Source: Propioniciclava tarda (GTDB taxonomy: Bacteria > Actinomycetota > Actinomycetes > Propionibacteriales > Propionibacteriaceae). Taken from it: a DNA stretch of 64,000 bases. How positions within the stretch are numbered: position 1 is the first letter of the stretch; the number at the start of each line of letters is the position of its first letter. The stretch covers positions 1-64,000 of the forward strand of contig NZ_FXTL01000012.1 in assembly GCF_900182665.1 (NCBI RefSeq), in the 5' to 3' direction. Positions 54,455 through 63,692 of the stretch are shown in pieces. Both the position numbers and the translations under genes were made by a program. The notes beneath the pieces are model-generated. The model was not told where the DNA came from. It ran no database searches and saw only the letters and a program-made list of their open reading frames with translations.

Positions 54455-55414
54455 CTAGGGCCAGCGGGACGCCAGCGAGATCACGGCCAGGGCGGCCAGG
54501 ATGGCCAGCACCAGGGCGCCGCCGGCGAAGCGTTCGGTGATCTCGGTGAACTGCTTCTCGTAGCCGACCTGCTGCGCGATCGAGCCGTACACGGTCTTCA
54601 GTTCGGCGGCCGAGCCCGCCGTGAACGCCTTGCCACCCGAGAGGTCGGCGATGTTCTTCAACTCTGCCTTGTCGACCGGGACCGGCTCCTTGCGGCCGTC
54701 GCGCACCACGTAGCCGCCGGCCGTGCCGTAGGCGATCGTGTAGACGGGCACTTTGGCCTTCTTGGCGTCGTTGGCGGCCTGGGTCGAGGTACGGCCAGGC
54801 ACCGTCGAGTAGCCGTCGCTGAGCAGGACAATGGCGGCCGGCACGGGGGCGTCCGGGTTCTTCGGGTCCGCGGGCGCCAGCTTGATGGCGTCCAGGCACG
54901 AATAGACGCCCTCCGCGATCGCGGTCGCGGGGGCCAGCTCCAGGTTGGAGATCGCCCGCTTGACGAGCCCGCGATCCGTCGTGGGCGGGACGAGCATCGT
55001 GGCGTAGCCCGCAAACGAGACGAGCGCCGTGTTGAATCCCTGCGGCAGCATGTCGACGAACTGGCTCGCGGCGACCTTCTCGGCCGCCAACCTGTTCGGG
55101 TCGATATCCGTGGCCTCCATCGAGAGCGACACGTCGATGGCGATGCAGATCGTCGCGCGGTCGCGGGGCACGTCGACGGCGGCCGACGGCTGCGCGAAGG
55201 CCATGTTGAGCGATGCTAGGGAGAGCAGCGCGAAGCCCACCCCGAGGTGGCGCTTCCACGCCTGCTGGCGTGGCAGAAGGCGGCTCAGGCCGTCGATGCC
55301 GAACTGGCGGTTGCGCGCGGACGTGCGGCGCGACAAGACGAAGTAGAGGATCAGCAGGACCGGGATCAGGCCCAGGAACATCAGCCGGTCCGGGTAGGCG
55401 AACGTGAACTGCAT
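54455..55414 (-). CDS. VWA-domain membrane protein (second of tandem pair)
   Basis: 319 residues. Membrane segments near 10-28, 58-75 and at the C-terminus (about 295-315) frame a von Willebrand factor A domain with the MIDAS motif D94-S96-S98 (IAIDVSLSM) and the LLSDGYSTV segment. It resembles BatA/BatB proteins. ATG at 55414 shares a base with the stop of its paralogue (TGATG). Fourth gene of the moxR-DUF58-VWA-VWA operon, whose members probably act as a chaperone or metal-dependent folding system at the membrane. Confidence 0.88.
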   Translation of the reverse strand: MQFTFAYPDRLMFLGLIPVLLILYFVLSRRTSARNRQFGIDGLSRLLPRQQAWKRHLGVGFALLSLASLNMAFAQPSAAVDVPRDRATICIAIDVSLSMEATDIDPNRLAAEKVAASQFVDMLPQGFNTALVSFAGYATMLVPPTTDRGLVKRAISNLELAPATAIAEGVYSCLDAIKLAPADPKNPDAPVPAAIVLLSDGYSTVPGRTSTQAANDAKKAKVPVYTIAYGTAGGYVVRDGRKEPVPVDKAELKNIADLSGGKAFTAGSAAELKTVYGSIAQQVGYEKQFTEITERFAGGALVLAILAALAVISLASRWP

Positions 55415-56373
55415 CAGGGCCACCTCGCTCCCAACGAGACCGCGGCGAGCGCGGCGACCACGGCGAACGCGAGGCCGTACCCGGCCCACATCGCGGTGGT
55501 CTCCTTCTTGACCTCTTCGAAGCCCACCTGGGACGAGAGGTTCTTGTAGACGTTGTCCAGCTGCCCGGCGCTTTCGGCGGACGAGAAGGTGCCCTTCGTG
55601 GCGTTGGCGATCTGCTGCATCAGTTCGCGGTCCGGGGGCACCCGCTCCCGGACGCCGTCGAGATCGACCGACCCGTTCTCGGTGCCGTACGCGATCGTGT
55701 AGACGGGAATCTTGGCCTTTGCCAGCGCCTGGGCGGCCTGCAGCGGCGACTCGGTGGCCGTGTTGGCTCCGTCGCTGAGCAGGACTACGGCGCCTGGGGC
55801 CGGCTCACCGTTGTCACCCTTGGGTGCCATCTGGACGGCGGCCAGCGCCGTCTGGAGGGCCGGGCCGACGGCCGTGGAGTCCTGCGTGGTGAGCCCGTCG
55901 ATCGCCCGGAGGGCCAGCCCCCGGTCGGTGGACGGTGGCAGCTTCACCGCCGGGCTGCCCGACAGCGAGACGACGGCCACGTTGTACTTCGGCGGCAGCG
56001 TCGAGACGAACTCCTTGGAGAGCTGCTTGGCGGCGTCCAGACGGTTCGGCTTGACGTCGGTGGCCCGCATCGACTGGCTCACGTCGATCACCAACACGAT
56101 CGTGGCCCGCTCCCGCGGGACGCGCTCGACGCCGTTGGGACGCGCCCAGGCGGCGATGATCGTGACCAGGCTCGCCAGCGACATCGCGACGGCCAGGTGG
56201 CGGCGCCACTGCGACTGCCGCGGGATGACGGCGCCGAGGACGGCCGTGTTGGTATAGCGCATAGCCGTCCTGCGCTTGCGGCGCATGATCCAGATGTAGA
56301 GCGCCACCATCACGGGCACGACGATCCACCACCAGAGCCGCTCGGGGTTCAAGAACACGTCATCGAGGTTCAC
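55414..56373 (-). CDS. VWA-domain membrane protein (first of tandem pair)
   Basis: 319 residues, the same length as its downstream neighbour and alignable along its whole length, so the pair arose by duplication. MIDAS residues are D97-S99-S101 (LVIDVSQSM), with LLSDGANT later. Membrane segments at about 12-30, 60-76 and 297-315. GTG at 56373 overlaps the DUF58 stop (GTGA). Confidence 0.88.
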   Translation of the reverse strand: MNLDDVFLNPERLWWWIVVPVMVALYIWIMRRKRRTAMRYTNTAVLGAVIPRQSQWRRHLAVAMSLASLVTIIAAWARPNGVERVPRERATIVLVIDVSQSMRATDVKPNRLDAAKQLSKEFVSTLPPKYNVAVVSLSGSPAVKLPPSTDRGLALRAIDGLTTQDSTAVGPALQTALAAVQMAPKGDNGEPAPGAVVLLSDGANTATESPLQAAQALAKAKIPVYTIAYGTENGSVDLDGVRERVPPDRELMQQIANATKGTFSSAESAGQLDNVYKNLSSQVGFEEVKKETTAMWAGYGLAFAVVAALAAVSLGARWP

Positions 56374-57419
56374 ACGCTCACCCCCTGCGGAGGCTGGTGC
56401 AGCATAGCGGCGGTGCGCCGATAGGCGAGCACGAAGCGGGCGATGTCGTAGACCCAGTCCCGGTCGGTCCGCAAGCTGATGTGGCCGGCGCCGGCGCGCC
56501 GGATGGCGATGCGGACCCGTTCGCGCTGGGCGGCAGCGGCCGCGTCGAAGCGGGCTCGCGCGGCGGCGTCCGACGTGTTGACGTACCGCTGGAAGTCGGA
56601 TTCGGGGTCGCGGATCAGGATGTCGCCGACGTCCGGGAACTCGAGTTCGCGCCGGTCGACGACCTCGACGCAGAGCACCTGGTTGCGGACGCCGAGGCGC
56701 CGCAGCGGACGTTCCCAGTCGGGTTCCACGTTGGGATCAAGTTCGGTGTCCCCCGCGCTCAGGAAGTCGGACACCACGACGCGCAGGCCCCGCCGCCGTT
56801 GCAGCCGGGCCATGGCCTCGATCCCGGCGGCCAGCTCGAACGAGCCCGCGGAATGGTCCTTGACGATGGGCTCGGTGAGCATCCGGCGGAGCAGGCCGTA
56901 CAGCGCCATCCGGCCCGAGCGCGCGGGGATGCGGGCGATCTTGTCCGGACGCATGATGAGCCCACCGAAGCGGTCACCCATCTGCTGAGTGAGGAAGCCG
57001 ATGGTCGCGATGGCGGCGATGCCGAGGTCGCGCTTGGTGACGCCCTCGGTGCCCCAGTTCATGGACGGGGTGACGTCGAGCAGCGCCCACACCTCTAGCT
57101 CGCGGTCGGCGATGGTGTCGCGGACGTGCGGGATCTGGGTGCGCGCGGTGACCGCCCAGTCCATCTTGCGCACGTCGTCCTGGCCCGGCACGTAGATGCG
57201 CGCGTCGTTGGTCTCGGAGCCCGGACCCGGCAGCAGGCCGCGGTGATCCCCGTGCAGGAAGCCCTCCATGCGCCGGACGATCGTCAGCTCCAGTCGGCGC
57301 AGCGCGGCCTCCGGGGCCAGCTTGTTGAGCGGCAGGGTGGCGGCCGTCGGCTCGCGCAGCACCGACGCCAGCGCCCCGAGATCGGGTTCGCTGGCGGGAG
57401 TGAAGTCGACGGCTGCCAC
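56370..57419 (-). CDS. DUF58 protein
   Basis: 349 residues. The N-terminal part has the RIYVPGQDDVRKMDWAVTARTQ segment typical of DUF58, and the rest is a VWA-like fold (LLDVTPSMNWGT; VVVSDFLSAGD). No membrane segments, so this is the soluble form of the family. DUF58 genes almost always follow moxR, as here. GTG start 6 nt after the moxR stop. Confidence 0.9.
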   Translation of the reverse strand: MAAVDFTPASEPDLGALASVLREPTAATLPLNKLAPEAALRRLELTIVRRMEGFLHGDHRGLLPGPGSETNDARIYVPGQDDVRKMDWAVTARTQIPHVRDTIADRELEVWALLDVTPSMNWGTEGVTKRDLGIAAIATIGFLTQQMGDRFGGLIMRPDKIARIPARSGRMALYGLLRRMLTEPIVKDHSAGSFELAAGIEAMARLQRRRGLRVVVSDFLSAGDTELDPNVEPDWERPLRRLGVRNQVLCVEVVDRRELEFPDVGDILIRDPESDFQRYVNTSDAAARARFDAAAAAQRERVRIAIRRAGAGHISLRTDRDWVYDIARFVLAYRRTAAMLHQPPQGVSV

Positions 57420-57425
57420 GGCGTC

Positions 57426-58682
<1,257 letters not shown>

Positions 58683-58763
58683 GCGTGTCTCCTGTGATCT
58701 GTCGGCCACCGGCGGGCCGGACGCAACGATACCCGAGCGTCCTGAGCACCGGCCGTGCGCCGG

Positions 58764-59222
58764 CTAGCGAAGGGACAGTCGCATGGAGGGGCAGGCGGTG
58801 TCGACGAACCCCACCTTCTCGTAGATCGGCCGCCCCACCTCGGTGGCATGCAGCTCGGCACGGTCGGCGCCCTGCTCGACGGCCCACTCCAGGAGCCCGT
58901 CGAGGATCCTGGTGGCTGCGCCCTGGCCACGGGCGGACGGGAGCGTGGCGATGTTCGCCACGTAGGCCGACAGGCCCCGGCTGCCCGGACTCGGCGGGTT
59001 GCGTTGCAGGATCGCCAGCCCGGACGCCACGACCTGACCCGCCTCGTCCGCGACCAGCACGCAGAGATCAGCGTCGGTGACGACGTGATCGGCGAACCAT
59101 GCTTCGGCGTCCGACTGCCAGCTGTCGTTGGGAGGCGTGCCCATCGAGTCGAACATCAGTTGGCGCAGGTCGACGAGGGCAGCCGCGTCGGACGCCACGG
59201 CCGGCCGGATGGTGAGGCTCAC
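58764..59222 (-). CDS. GNAT-family N-acetyltransferase
   Basis: 152 residues. SLTIRPAVASDAAALVDLRQLMF opens the GNAT fold; the acetyl-CoA loop is LPSARGQGAATRILDGLLEWA; the end has GRPIYEKVGFVDT. Substrate unknown. GTG at 59222 lies 7 nt after TATCGT, and this -10 box overlaps the -10 box of the divergent gene. Confidence 0.88.
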   Translation of the reverse strand: MSLTIRPAVASDAAALVDLRQLMFDSMGTPPNDSWQSDAEAWFADHVVTDADLCVLVADEAGQVVASGLAILQRNPPSPGSRGLSAYVANIATLPSARGQGAATRILDGLLEWAVEQGADRAELHATEVGRPIYEKVGFVDTACPSMRLSLR

Positions 59223-59229
59223 GCGCCCG

Positions 59230-59237
59230 ACGATAGT
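59230..59237. promoter_or_regulatory. Overlapping divergent -10 boxes
   Basis: ACGATAGT reads as GATAGT (59232-59237) towards the plus-strand gene and TATCGT (59235-59230) towards the acetyltransferase. The two hexamers share four base pairs. Start codons lie 9 nt and 7 nt away respectively, so both mRNAs would be leaderless or nearly so. Confidence 0.5.
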
Positions 59238-59246
59238 CGGGCCGCG

Positions 59247-60113
59247 ATGTTGCCGGTGCCGTCGGGCACAATGGTGGCCGTGACGCCGATCGATGAGCCC
59301 GCTGCGGCCGAGCCTGCCCGGCTGACGCCGCTGCGCGGCGACGATCCGCCCAAGGTCGGCGACTTTGCCCTCGACGCCCGACTGACGGCGTCGGCGTCCG
59401 GCGTGGTCTACGTCGCGCACGACGACGAACAGCGCCAGGCCATGGTGCTGCTGCTGTCGGAGGGCGCGTCCGGCGACGCCGCCGCGCGCGACCGCCTCGC
59501 CGGCGCCGTGAACAAGATGCACATCGACACGGTCATCGCTCGCGGCGGCCAGGGGCAAGACGACGGACGCCTCGGGCGCAAGTTCCGCGCCGAGGACGAC
59601 GATCCCGACTCGGGCAGCGTGGGCGCACCGCTGCCGACGTTGGCCCCCTGGGTGGCGCTGGCGTACGACGGGACAGCACGCGCGGCGTCCGAAGCGGATC
59701 GCCTGCTGGCCGAAGTCGACCTCTCGTGGCTGTCGACGCAGGGACGGCCGAGCGGCCCGGACTACCAGCACTACTGGATCGAGCAGGGCCGCCCGGGCAT
59801 CTGGCGGCTGTGGCCGCTGCCGTGGCCCGGTCGCAAGGACCGGTCCGGGTGGCTGTCGATCCTGGCCTCGTGGCTGCTGATGATGCTGCTGATGCTGTTG
59901 GCCGTCCTGATCGCCATCCTGCTGTTCCAGAACGCGCCTCCGCAGCAGCCGCCGCCTCCGGTTCCTACGTCGGCGTCCGGCAGCGGCAGCGGCTCGCCGC
60001 CACCGGAGTCGAGCTCGGCGTCGCCGTCGACGGCGTCCGGTTCACCGGCCTCCCCCTCGACGTCGCCGACCGAGACCCCCTCGGGCGGACCGACGACGCA
60101 GAGCCGACTGTGA
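59247..60113 (+). CDS. Single-pass membrane protein with degenerate kinase-like N-terminus
   Basis: 288 residues from ATG 59247, which sits 9 nt after GATAGT; ATG 59271 and GTG 59280 are alternatives, all without Shine-Dalgarno sequences. Residues about 35-95 (VGDFALDARLTASASGVVYVAHDDEQRQAMVLLL) follow the pattern of the N-lobe of Ser/Thr kinases, with a degraded glycine loop and no lysine at the VAIK position. No catalytic loop is present. Residues about 205-235 form one membrane segment, followed by a Pro/Ser/Thr tail outside. Its stop overlaps the HAD gene. Function unknown. Confidence 0.7.
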   Translation: MLPVPSGTMVAVTPIDEPAAAEPARLTPLRGDDPPKVGDFALDARLTASASGVVYVAHDDEQRQAMVLLLSEGASGDAAARDRLAGAVNKMHIDTVIARGGQGQDDGRLGRKFRAEDDDPDSGSVGAPLPTLAPWVALAYDGTARAASEADRLLAEVDLSWLSTQGRPSGPDYQHYWIEQGRPGIWRLWPLPWPGRKDRSGWLSILASWLLMMLLMLLAVLIAILLFQNAPPQQPPPPVPTSASGSGSGSPPPESSSASPSTASGSPASPSTSPTETPSGGPTTQSRL

Positions 60114-60913
60114 TCTCACTCGTCGCCACCGACCTGGACGGCACATTGCTGGGCTCGGACGGGACGATTCCGCCGGCCAACGTCGCCGCGCTGCGCGAGG
60201 CCCACGCGGCCGGGGTGGCGATCGTCGTCGCTACCGGACGCCCCACGCGGTGGCTCGCCTGCCTGGAGCCGATCGCCGACCTGCATCCGCACGTGATCGC
60301 GAGCAACGGGGCCGTCCTCTACGACCTCGCCGCCGATCGGGTGCTCGCGGCGGCGGCCTTCGACCAGGCGAGCGTCGCTGAGCTGTCGGCGTCCGTGAAA
60401 GGGGCGCTCCCCCACGTCCGGTTCGGCCTGGAGCGCGGTGACCTGTTCGGGACCGAACCCGACTCGCCCTCCGATCACGCCTTCTTTCCGGGGGTGCTGC
60501 AGCTGCCGTTGGCTGAGCTGATCTCGCACATCTCGCCCGTCGTCAAACTGCTGGCCTACAGCCGCGACCTGGATTGCGACGCTCTCGCCGGGCAGATCGC
60601 CCGGGTGGTGGCAGACCGGGCCGTGGTCACGACGTCGCTGGTCCACGACCACTTCGGGATGGCCGAGCTCAGCGTGCCAGGGGTAACGAAGGCCCAGGCG
60701 TTGGCGGCCCTGTGCGCCGACCTGGGCGTCGCGGCGTCCGACGTCGTGGCATTCGGGGACATGCCGAACGACGCCGACATGCTGGGCTGGGCCGGGCACG
60801 GCTACGTGATGGGCGGGGGGCATCCGTCACTATTGGACCGCTTCCCCCGTGCGGGCTCTGCGGACGCCGGAGGCGTCGGATCGGTGCTGCGTCGCCTGCT
60901 CGCCGACGCCTGA
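60110..60913 (+). CDS. HAD-superfamily phosphatase, Cof type
   Basis: 267 residues. The nucleophile motif is D8LDGT (ATDLDGTLLGSDG), with ATGRPTRWL as motif II and FGDMPNDADMLGWAGHGYVMGG as motif IV. The cap domain is of the C2b (Cof) type. Members dephosphorylate sugar phosphates or flavin and PLP-like substrates; the substrate here is unknown. GTG overlaps the previous stop (GTGA). Confidence 0.92.
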   Translation: MISLVATDLDGTLLGSDGTIPPANVAALREAHAAGVAIVVATGRPTRWLACLEPIADLHPHVIASNGAVLYDLAADRVLAAAAFDQASVAELSASVKGALPHVRFGLERGDLFGTEPDSPSDHAFFPGVLQLPLAELISHISPVVKLLAYSRDLDCDALAGQIARVVADRAVVTTSLVHDHFGMAELSVPGVTKAQALAALCADLGVAASDVVAFGDMPNDADMLGWAGHGYVMGGGHPSLLDRFPRAGSADAGGVGSVLRRLLADA

Positions 60914-60946
60914 CCACCAACCATCGTTGTGCGTTCCTTCACTCGC

Positions 60947-60970
60947 CCTGTGCACACTTCTGTGCACAGG
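60947..60970 (+). terminator. Inverted repeat after the HAD gene
   Basis: CCTGTGCACA (60947-60956), CTTC, then TGTGCACAGG (60961-60970): a perfect 10-bp stem with a 4-nt loop, 34 nt after the stop. No U-tract follows, so it could be a U-less terminator or a protein-binding site. Confidence 0.5.
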
Positions 60971-61333
60971 CTGTGGATGTCTTGGGGGTGACCAGTCGTG
61001 GCCTGTGAGGTGTCCTGTTGACAACAAAATACAGCGCTGTGTTTCGCTCCAGGCACTTGCGCACCTAGTCAAAGGCAGATTAGAAAGAGGGCACCGCAGC
61101 AGGCCGGGCGAACCGACAGGAAAGCCAGGGCTGAAGTGAAGCCGAGGGAGACTGGCCGAAAGGCCCGCCACCCGACAGCATCGCTCCAGGTGGAAGGCTC
61201 GCAGCGGGGCACCATCTCGGTGTCGGTCTCTCGCCTTCGGGGCAACTCGAGGGGGGCCTGCGGGTGACGCGCAGACCAGGTCGACGCATCGGGCGGTGCA
61301 GATCGGAATCGTCACCAGCTTCCCGATCGACCC
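60971..61333. other. Unexplained non-coding interval
   Basis: About 360 bp with no credible reading frame on either strand; translated products are Pro/Arg/Ser-rich and lack any fold pattern. A TTGACA occurs at 61018-61023 but no matching -10 is obvious. The interval contains several short inverted segments (for example GCGCTG and CAGCGC near 61035) and almost no GCGTCC/GGACGC, unlike its surroundings. I could not fit it to RNase P RNA, tmRNA, SRP RNA or a riboswitch I know. A non-coding RNA ended by the hairpin at 61334 is possible. Confidence 0.4.
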
Positions 61334-61370
61334 GAAGGGCCCCCGCACCTCATACGTGCAGGGGCCCTTC
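61334..61370. terminator. Strong hairpin near the end of the zincin gene
   Basis: GAAGGGCCCC at 61334-61343 pairs with GGGGCCCTTC at 61361-61370. An inner GCAC/GTGC stem closes a 7-nt loop, with one C-A mismatch between. It could stop the zincin transcript on the minus strand or a plus-strand RNA from the preceding interval. Confidence 0.65.
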
Positions 61371-61421
61371 ACCTTGGTAGTGAGTCAGCCGTTCTGCCGG
61401 GCTGCTCGCCTTGGCCGGGAC

Positions 61422-61775
61422 TCAGGCGTAGCCCAATTCGTCAAGCCGCTCGTCGTCGATACCGAAGAAGTGCGCCACCTCGTGGACCACAGTGATGTAG
61501 ACCTCCTCGACCACGTCGGTTTCGGTGTCGCAGGCAGCCAAGATGTTGCGCCGGAAGATGTGGATGGTGTCGGGCAGGTAACCCGAATAGTCCATGCCGC
61601 GCTCGGTGAGGGGGATGCCGTCGTACAGGCCGAGCAGGTCGGGGTCGTCGGCGGGCGCATCGTCGTCCACCACGATCAGGCAGTTCTCGATCAGCGAGGA
61701 CAGCTCGTCCGGGATGTCGTCCAGCGCCTGCTCGACCAACGCGGCGAACCGCTCTTCACTCATCGTGACCGGCAT
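61422..61775 (-). CDS. Zincin-like metallopeptidase family protein
   Basis: 117 residues. The zinc motif is H98EVAH102...D107 (VVHEVAHFFGID), as in the small single-domain zincins common in actinobacteria. No signal peptide; substrate unknown. ATG at 61775 lies 6 nt after TAGGCT, favouring it over the ATG four codons later. Confidence 0.9.
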   Translation of the reverse strand: MPVTMSEERFAALVEQALDDIPDELSSLIENCLIVVDDDAPADDPDLLGLYDGIPLTERGMDYSGYLPDTIHIFRRNILAACDTETDVVEEVYITVVHEVAHFFGIDDERLDELGYA

Positions 61776-61781
61776 GGTGAC

Positions 61782-61787
61782 AGCCTA
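61782..61787 (-). promoter_or_regulatory. -10 box of the zincin gene (leaderless mRNA)
   Basis: TAGGCT on the minus strand, 6 nt (GTCACC) before the ATG. Confidence 0.55.
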
Positions 61788-61814
61788 CGGACTCGAGCGC
61801 AGCGCCCTCCGCAC

Positions 61815-61820
61815 TACGAT
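61815..61820 (+). promoter_or_regulatory. -10 box of the double-GNAT gene (leaderless mRNA)
   Basis: TACGAT lies 6 nt (CGCCGG) before the GTG at 61827. The divergent -10 of the zincin gene is about 30 bp away. Confidence 0.55.
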
Positions 61821-61826
61821 CGCCGG

Positions 61827-62936
61827 GTGACGAACGACTTCTCGGTGCTCCCGGTGGTGCCGCCCGACGAGGGCGAGGTGCCCGACGGCGTCCGAACTGC
61901 AGTAGCCGGAGCGGCCACCATTTCCCGGGGAGTGTGGCTAGACCTCTTCGGGCACGTCGACTTCGCGCGCTCCCCCGAGGCGTGGCTGCACCGGATGACG
62001 CACAGGGTGTCGTACGATCGTCCGCTCCTCGTGGCTGTGGCGGGAGCCCGGGCCGACCTGGTCGGCCTGAAGGTCGACGACGTGTTGGGGTACGCCTACT
62101 ACGACGTTCCCACGGCCGACAACCTGCACACCCTGGACGCCCTCGAGCTGGGCGTTCGGCCGTCCGCCCGCCGGCGCGGCGTCGGCTCGGCCCTCGTGGC
62201 CGCGGTCAAGGCGGACGCCGCGGCGCGCGGCAGGACACACGTCATGGGCTGGATGGACGCCCCGATCGCGGGCACTGACGAGACCGGGGCGCTCCGCTCC
62301 CGGACCGACCCCATCACGGCCCGCCCCACGGCCGGGAGTGCGTTCGCCCTCGCCCACGGCTTCGCGGTCGCCCAGATCGAGCGCTACAGCGTGCTCACCG
62401 TGCCAGCCGTTCTGGCGGACGCCGAGGTCGCGCCTGGCTATCGCCTCGAGGCGTGGATCGGACCGACGCCACCGCACCATCGCGCCGGCCTCGCGAGCCT
62501 GTGGACCGCGTTCGGCAACGATCAGCCTTTAGGCGACGTCGCGCTGGGCGAGGAGGCCTGGGACGCCGACCGCATCGCCGCGACCGAGGCCGCCTCTGCC
62601 GCGGTGTGTGAGCGCTGCACGGCGGTGGCGATTCACGAGGCGTCCGGGGAGGTCGTGGGCGCGTCCCAGCTCTTCCGCGATCTCGACAAGGACGAGGCGG
62701 CTACCCAGGGCGTGACCCAGGTGCTGCGGACCCACCGCGGCCACAGGCTCGGCCTGGCCCTCAAGCGGCACAACCTCCGCGTGGCGAAGGCCGGCTGGCC
62801 CGCGCTGGAACGAATCCACACCTGGAACGCAGGCGAGAACGACCACATGTGGCGCATCAACGAGGCCCTCGGCTACCAGACCCGAGCCGCCGAGATCTGC
62901 TGGCAATGGATCGCGCCCTCGGAGACGACCGACTGA
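61827..62936 (+). CDS. Double-GNAT acetyltransferase
   Basis: 369 residues with two GNAT domains. The first (about 25-190) has the acetyl-CoA loop ELGVRPSARRRGVGSALVAAV; the second (about 205-365) has TQVLRTHRGHRLGLALKRHNLR and NAGENDHMWRINEALGYQ. The layout resembles mycothiol synthase and related actinobacterial proteins, but the sequence is not close enough to name MshD. GTG at 61827 is fixed by the leaderless -10 box; the long upstream frame is the antisense of the zincin gene. Confidence 0.88.
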   Translation: MTNDFSVLPVVPPDEGEVPDGVRTAVAGAATISRGVWLDLFGHVDFARSPEAWLHRMTHRVSYDRPLLVAVAGARADLVGLKVDDVLGYAYYDVPTADNLHTLDALELGVRPSARRRGVGSALVAAVKADAAARGRTHVMGWMDAPIAGTDETGALRSRTDPITARPTAGSAFALAHGFAVAQIERYSVLTVPAVLADAEVAPGYRLEAWIGPTPPHHRAGLASLWTAFGNDQPLGDVALGEEAWDADRIAATEAASAAVCERCTAVAIHEASGEVVGASQLFRDLDKDEAATQGVTQVLRTHRGHRLGLALKRHNLRVAKAGWPALERIHTWNAGENDHMWRINEALGYQTRAAEICWQWIAPSETTD

Positions 62937-62970
62937 GCGAACTGTCGGAGGCGTCCGCCATCGTTGCGGC

Positions 62971-63213
62971 ATGTCCAGCCGCACCGACGCCCCGTTCGGG
63001 TCGTTGGGCGAGCGGGTGCAATCCCAGCGGCTCGGGGAGGTCAGTCGGACGCCGCGGGTGCGGCATGTGGTCGTCGACGGACGCCACCCCGGCGTCCTGG
63101 TCGAATGGCGACGAGAGGCGTCCGGCTGGGTTGGGCAGGTGGCCTACGTCCGAGACGGAGCCCTGATCGTCCAATCCATCCCGAGCGGACGACTGCGCCC
63201 GACGGGCGGGTGA
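62971..63213 (+). CDS. Small conserved-looking protein, unknown
   Basis: 80 residues. The core RVRHVVVDGRHPGVLVEWRRE..GWVGQVAYVRDGALIVQSIPSGRLRP looks like a small beta-barrel protein found widely in actinobacteria, as far as I recall, without known function. ATG at 62971 is 34 nt after the acetyltransferase stop. Confidence 0.65.
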   Translation: MSSRTDAPFGSLGERVQSQRLGEVSRTPRVRHVVVDGRHPGVLVEWRREASGWVGQVAYVRDGALIVQSIPSGRLRPTGG

Positions 63214-63300
63214 GAGGAGCCCCGTGAGCGAACGTTGGTACGAAACATGGTCTTGGCGTGGGACCACCCACTTCACCTGGCCGCCCGGCTAGGCCGCTCG

Positions 63301-63374
63301 TGGGGGGTGCGGGGCTCGAACCCGCGACCCAGGGATTATGAGTCCCCTGCTCTGACCGGCTGAGCTAACCCCCC
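63301..63374 (-). tRNA. tRNA with CAU anticodon (Met or Ile2)
   Basis: 74 nt fold cleanly: acceptor GGGGGGT/ACCCCCC, D arm GCTC/GAGC, anticodon stem GGGGA/TCCCT with loop CTCATAA, T arm GCGGG/CCCGC with TTCGAGC. Anticodon CAT. Discriminator A, CCA not encoded. The 3-C/G-free D arm and loop do not show initiator features, so it is elongator Met or lysidine-modified Ile2. Confidence 0.93.
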
Positions 63375-63459
63375 GCGTCGATGGGCCAGCCTAGTGCCCG
63401 CGAGTCGACGCCGGTGCGTGATCCGCCGAGGCACCTCGGTGAACCCGGGCCAACAAGAA

Positions 63460-63498
63460 AGGCGTCCGACTAGGTGTTTCACCCAATCTCGGACGCCT
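63460..63498 (-). terminator. Terminator of tRNA-Asn, built from GCGTCC/GGACGC
   Basis: AGGCGTCCGA at 63460-63469 pairs with TCGGACGCCT at 63489-63498, with an inner GGTG/CACC stem. On the minus strand TTTCTTGTTG follows. It begins 5 nt after the tRNA-Asn CCA. Confidence 0.8.
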
Positions 63499-63503
63499 GC
63501 TGG

Positions 63504-63579
63504 TGGCTCCCCCGCCTGGACTCGAACCAGGAACCTGCGGATTAACAGTCCGACGCTCTGCCAATTGAGCTACAGGGGA
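63504..63579 (-). tRNA. tRNA-Asn (GTT)
   Basis: 73 nt plus an encoded CCA. Acceptor TCCCCTG/CGGGGGA, anticodon stem TCGGA/TCCGC with loop CTGTTAA (anticodon GTT), T arm CCTGG/CCAGG with TTCGAGT, discriminator G. Confidence 0.96.
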
Positions 63580-63692
63580 TCGCGCTCGCGCGAGAAGGAA
63601 CGTTAGCAGAATCATGCCCGCTCGCCCAATCGAGGGCGCCGACTCGCACCGCCCCCACCGATGACCGCACCGCCCGCCACCGAGACGGATTC

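Noticed and set aside
60971-61333. RNase P RNA, tmRNA or SRP RNA
   Set aside because: None of the conserved core motifs of these RNAs could be found on either strand.
60830-61372. 180-codon minus-strand frame
   Set aside because: Composition (Ser/Arg/Pro/His/Cys-rich) and overlap with the HAD gene indicate a chance frame.
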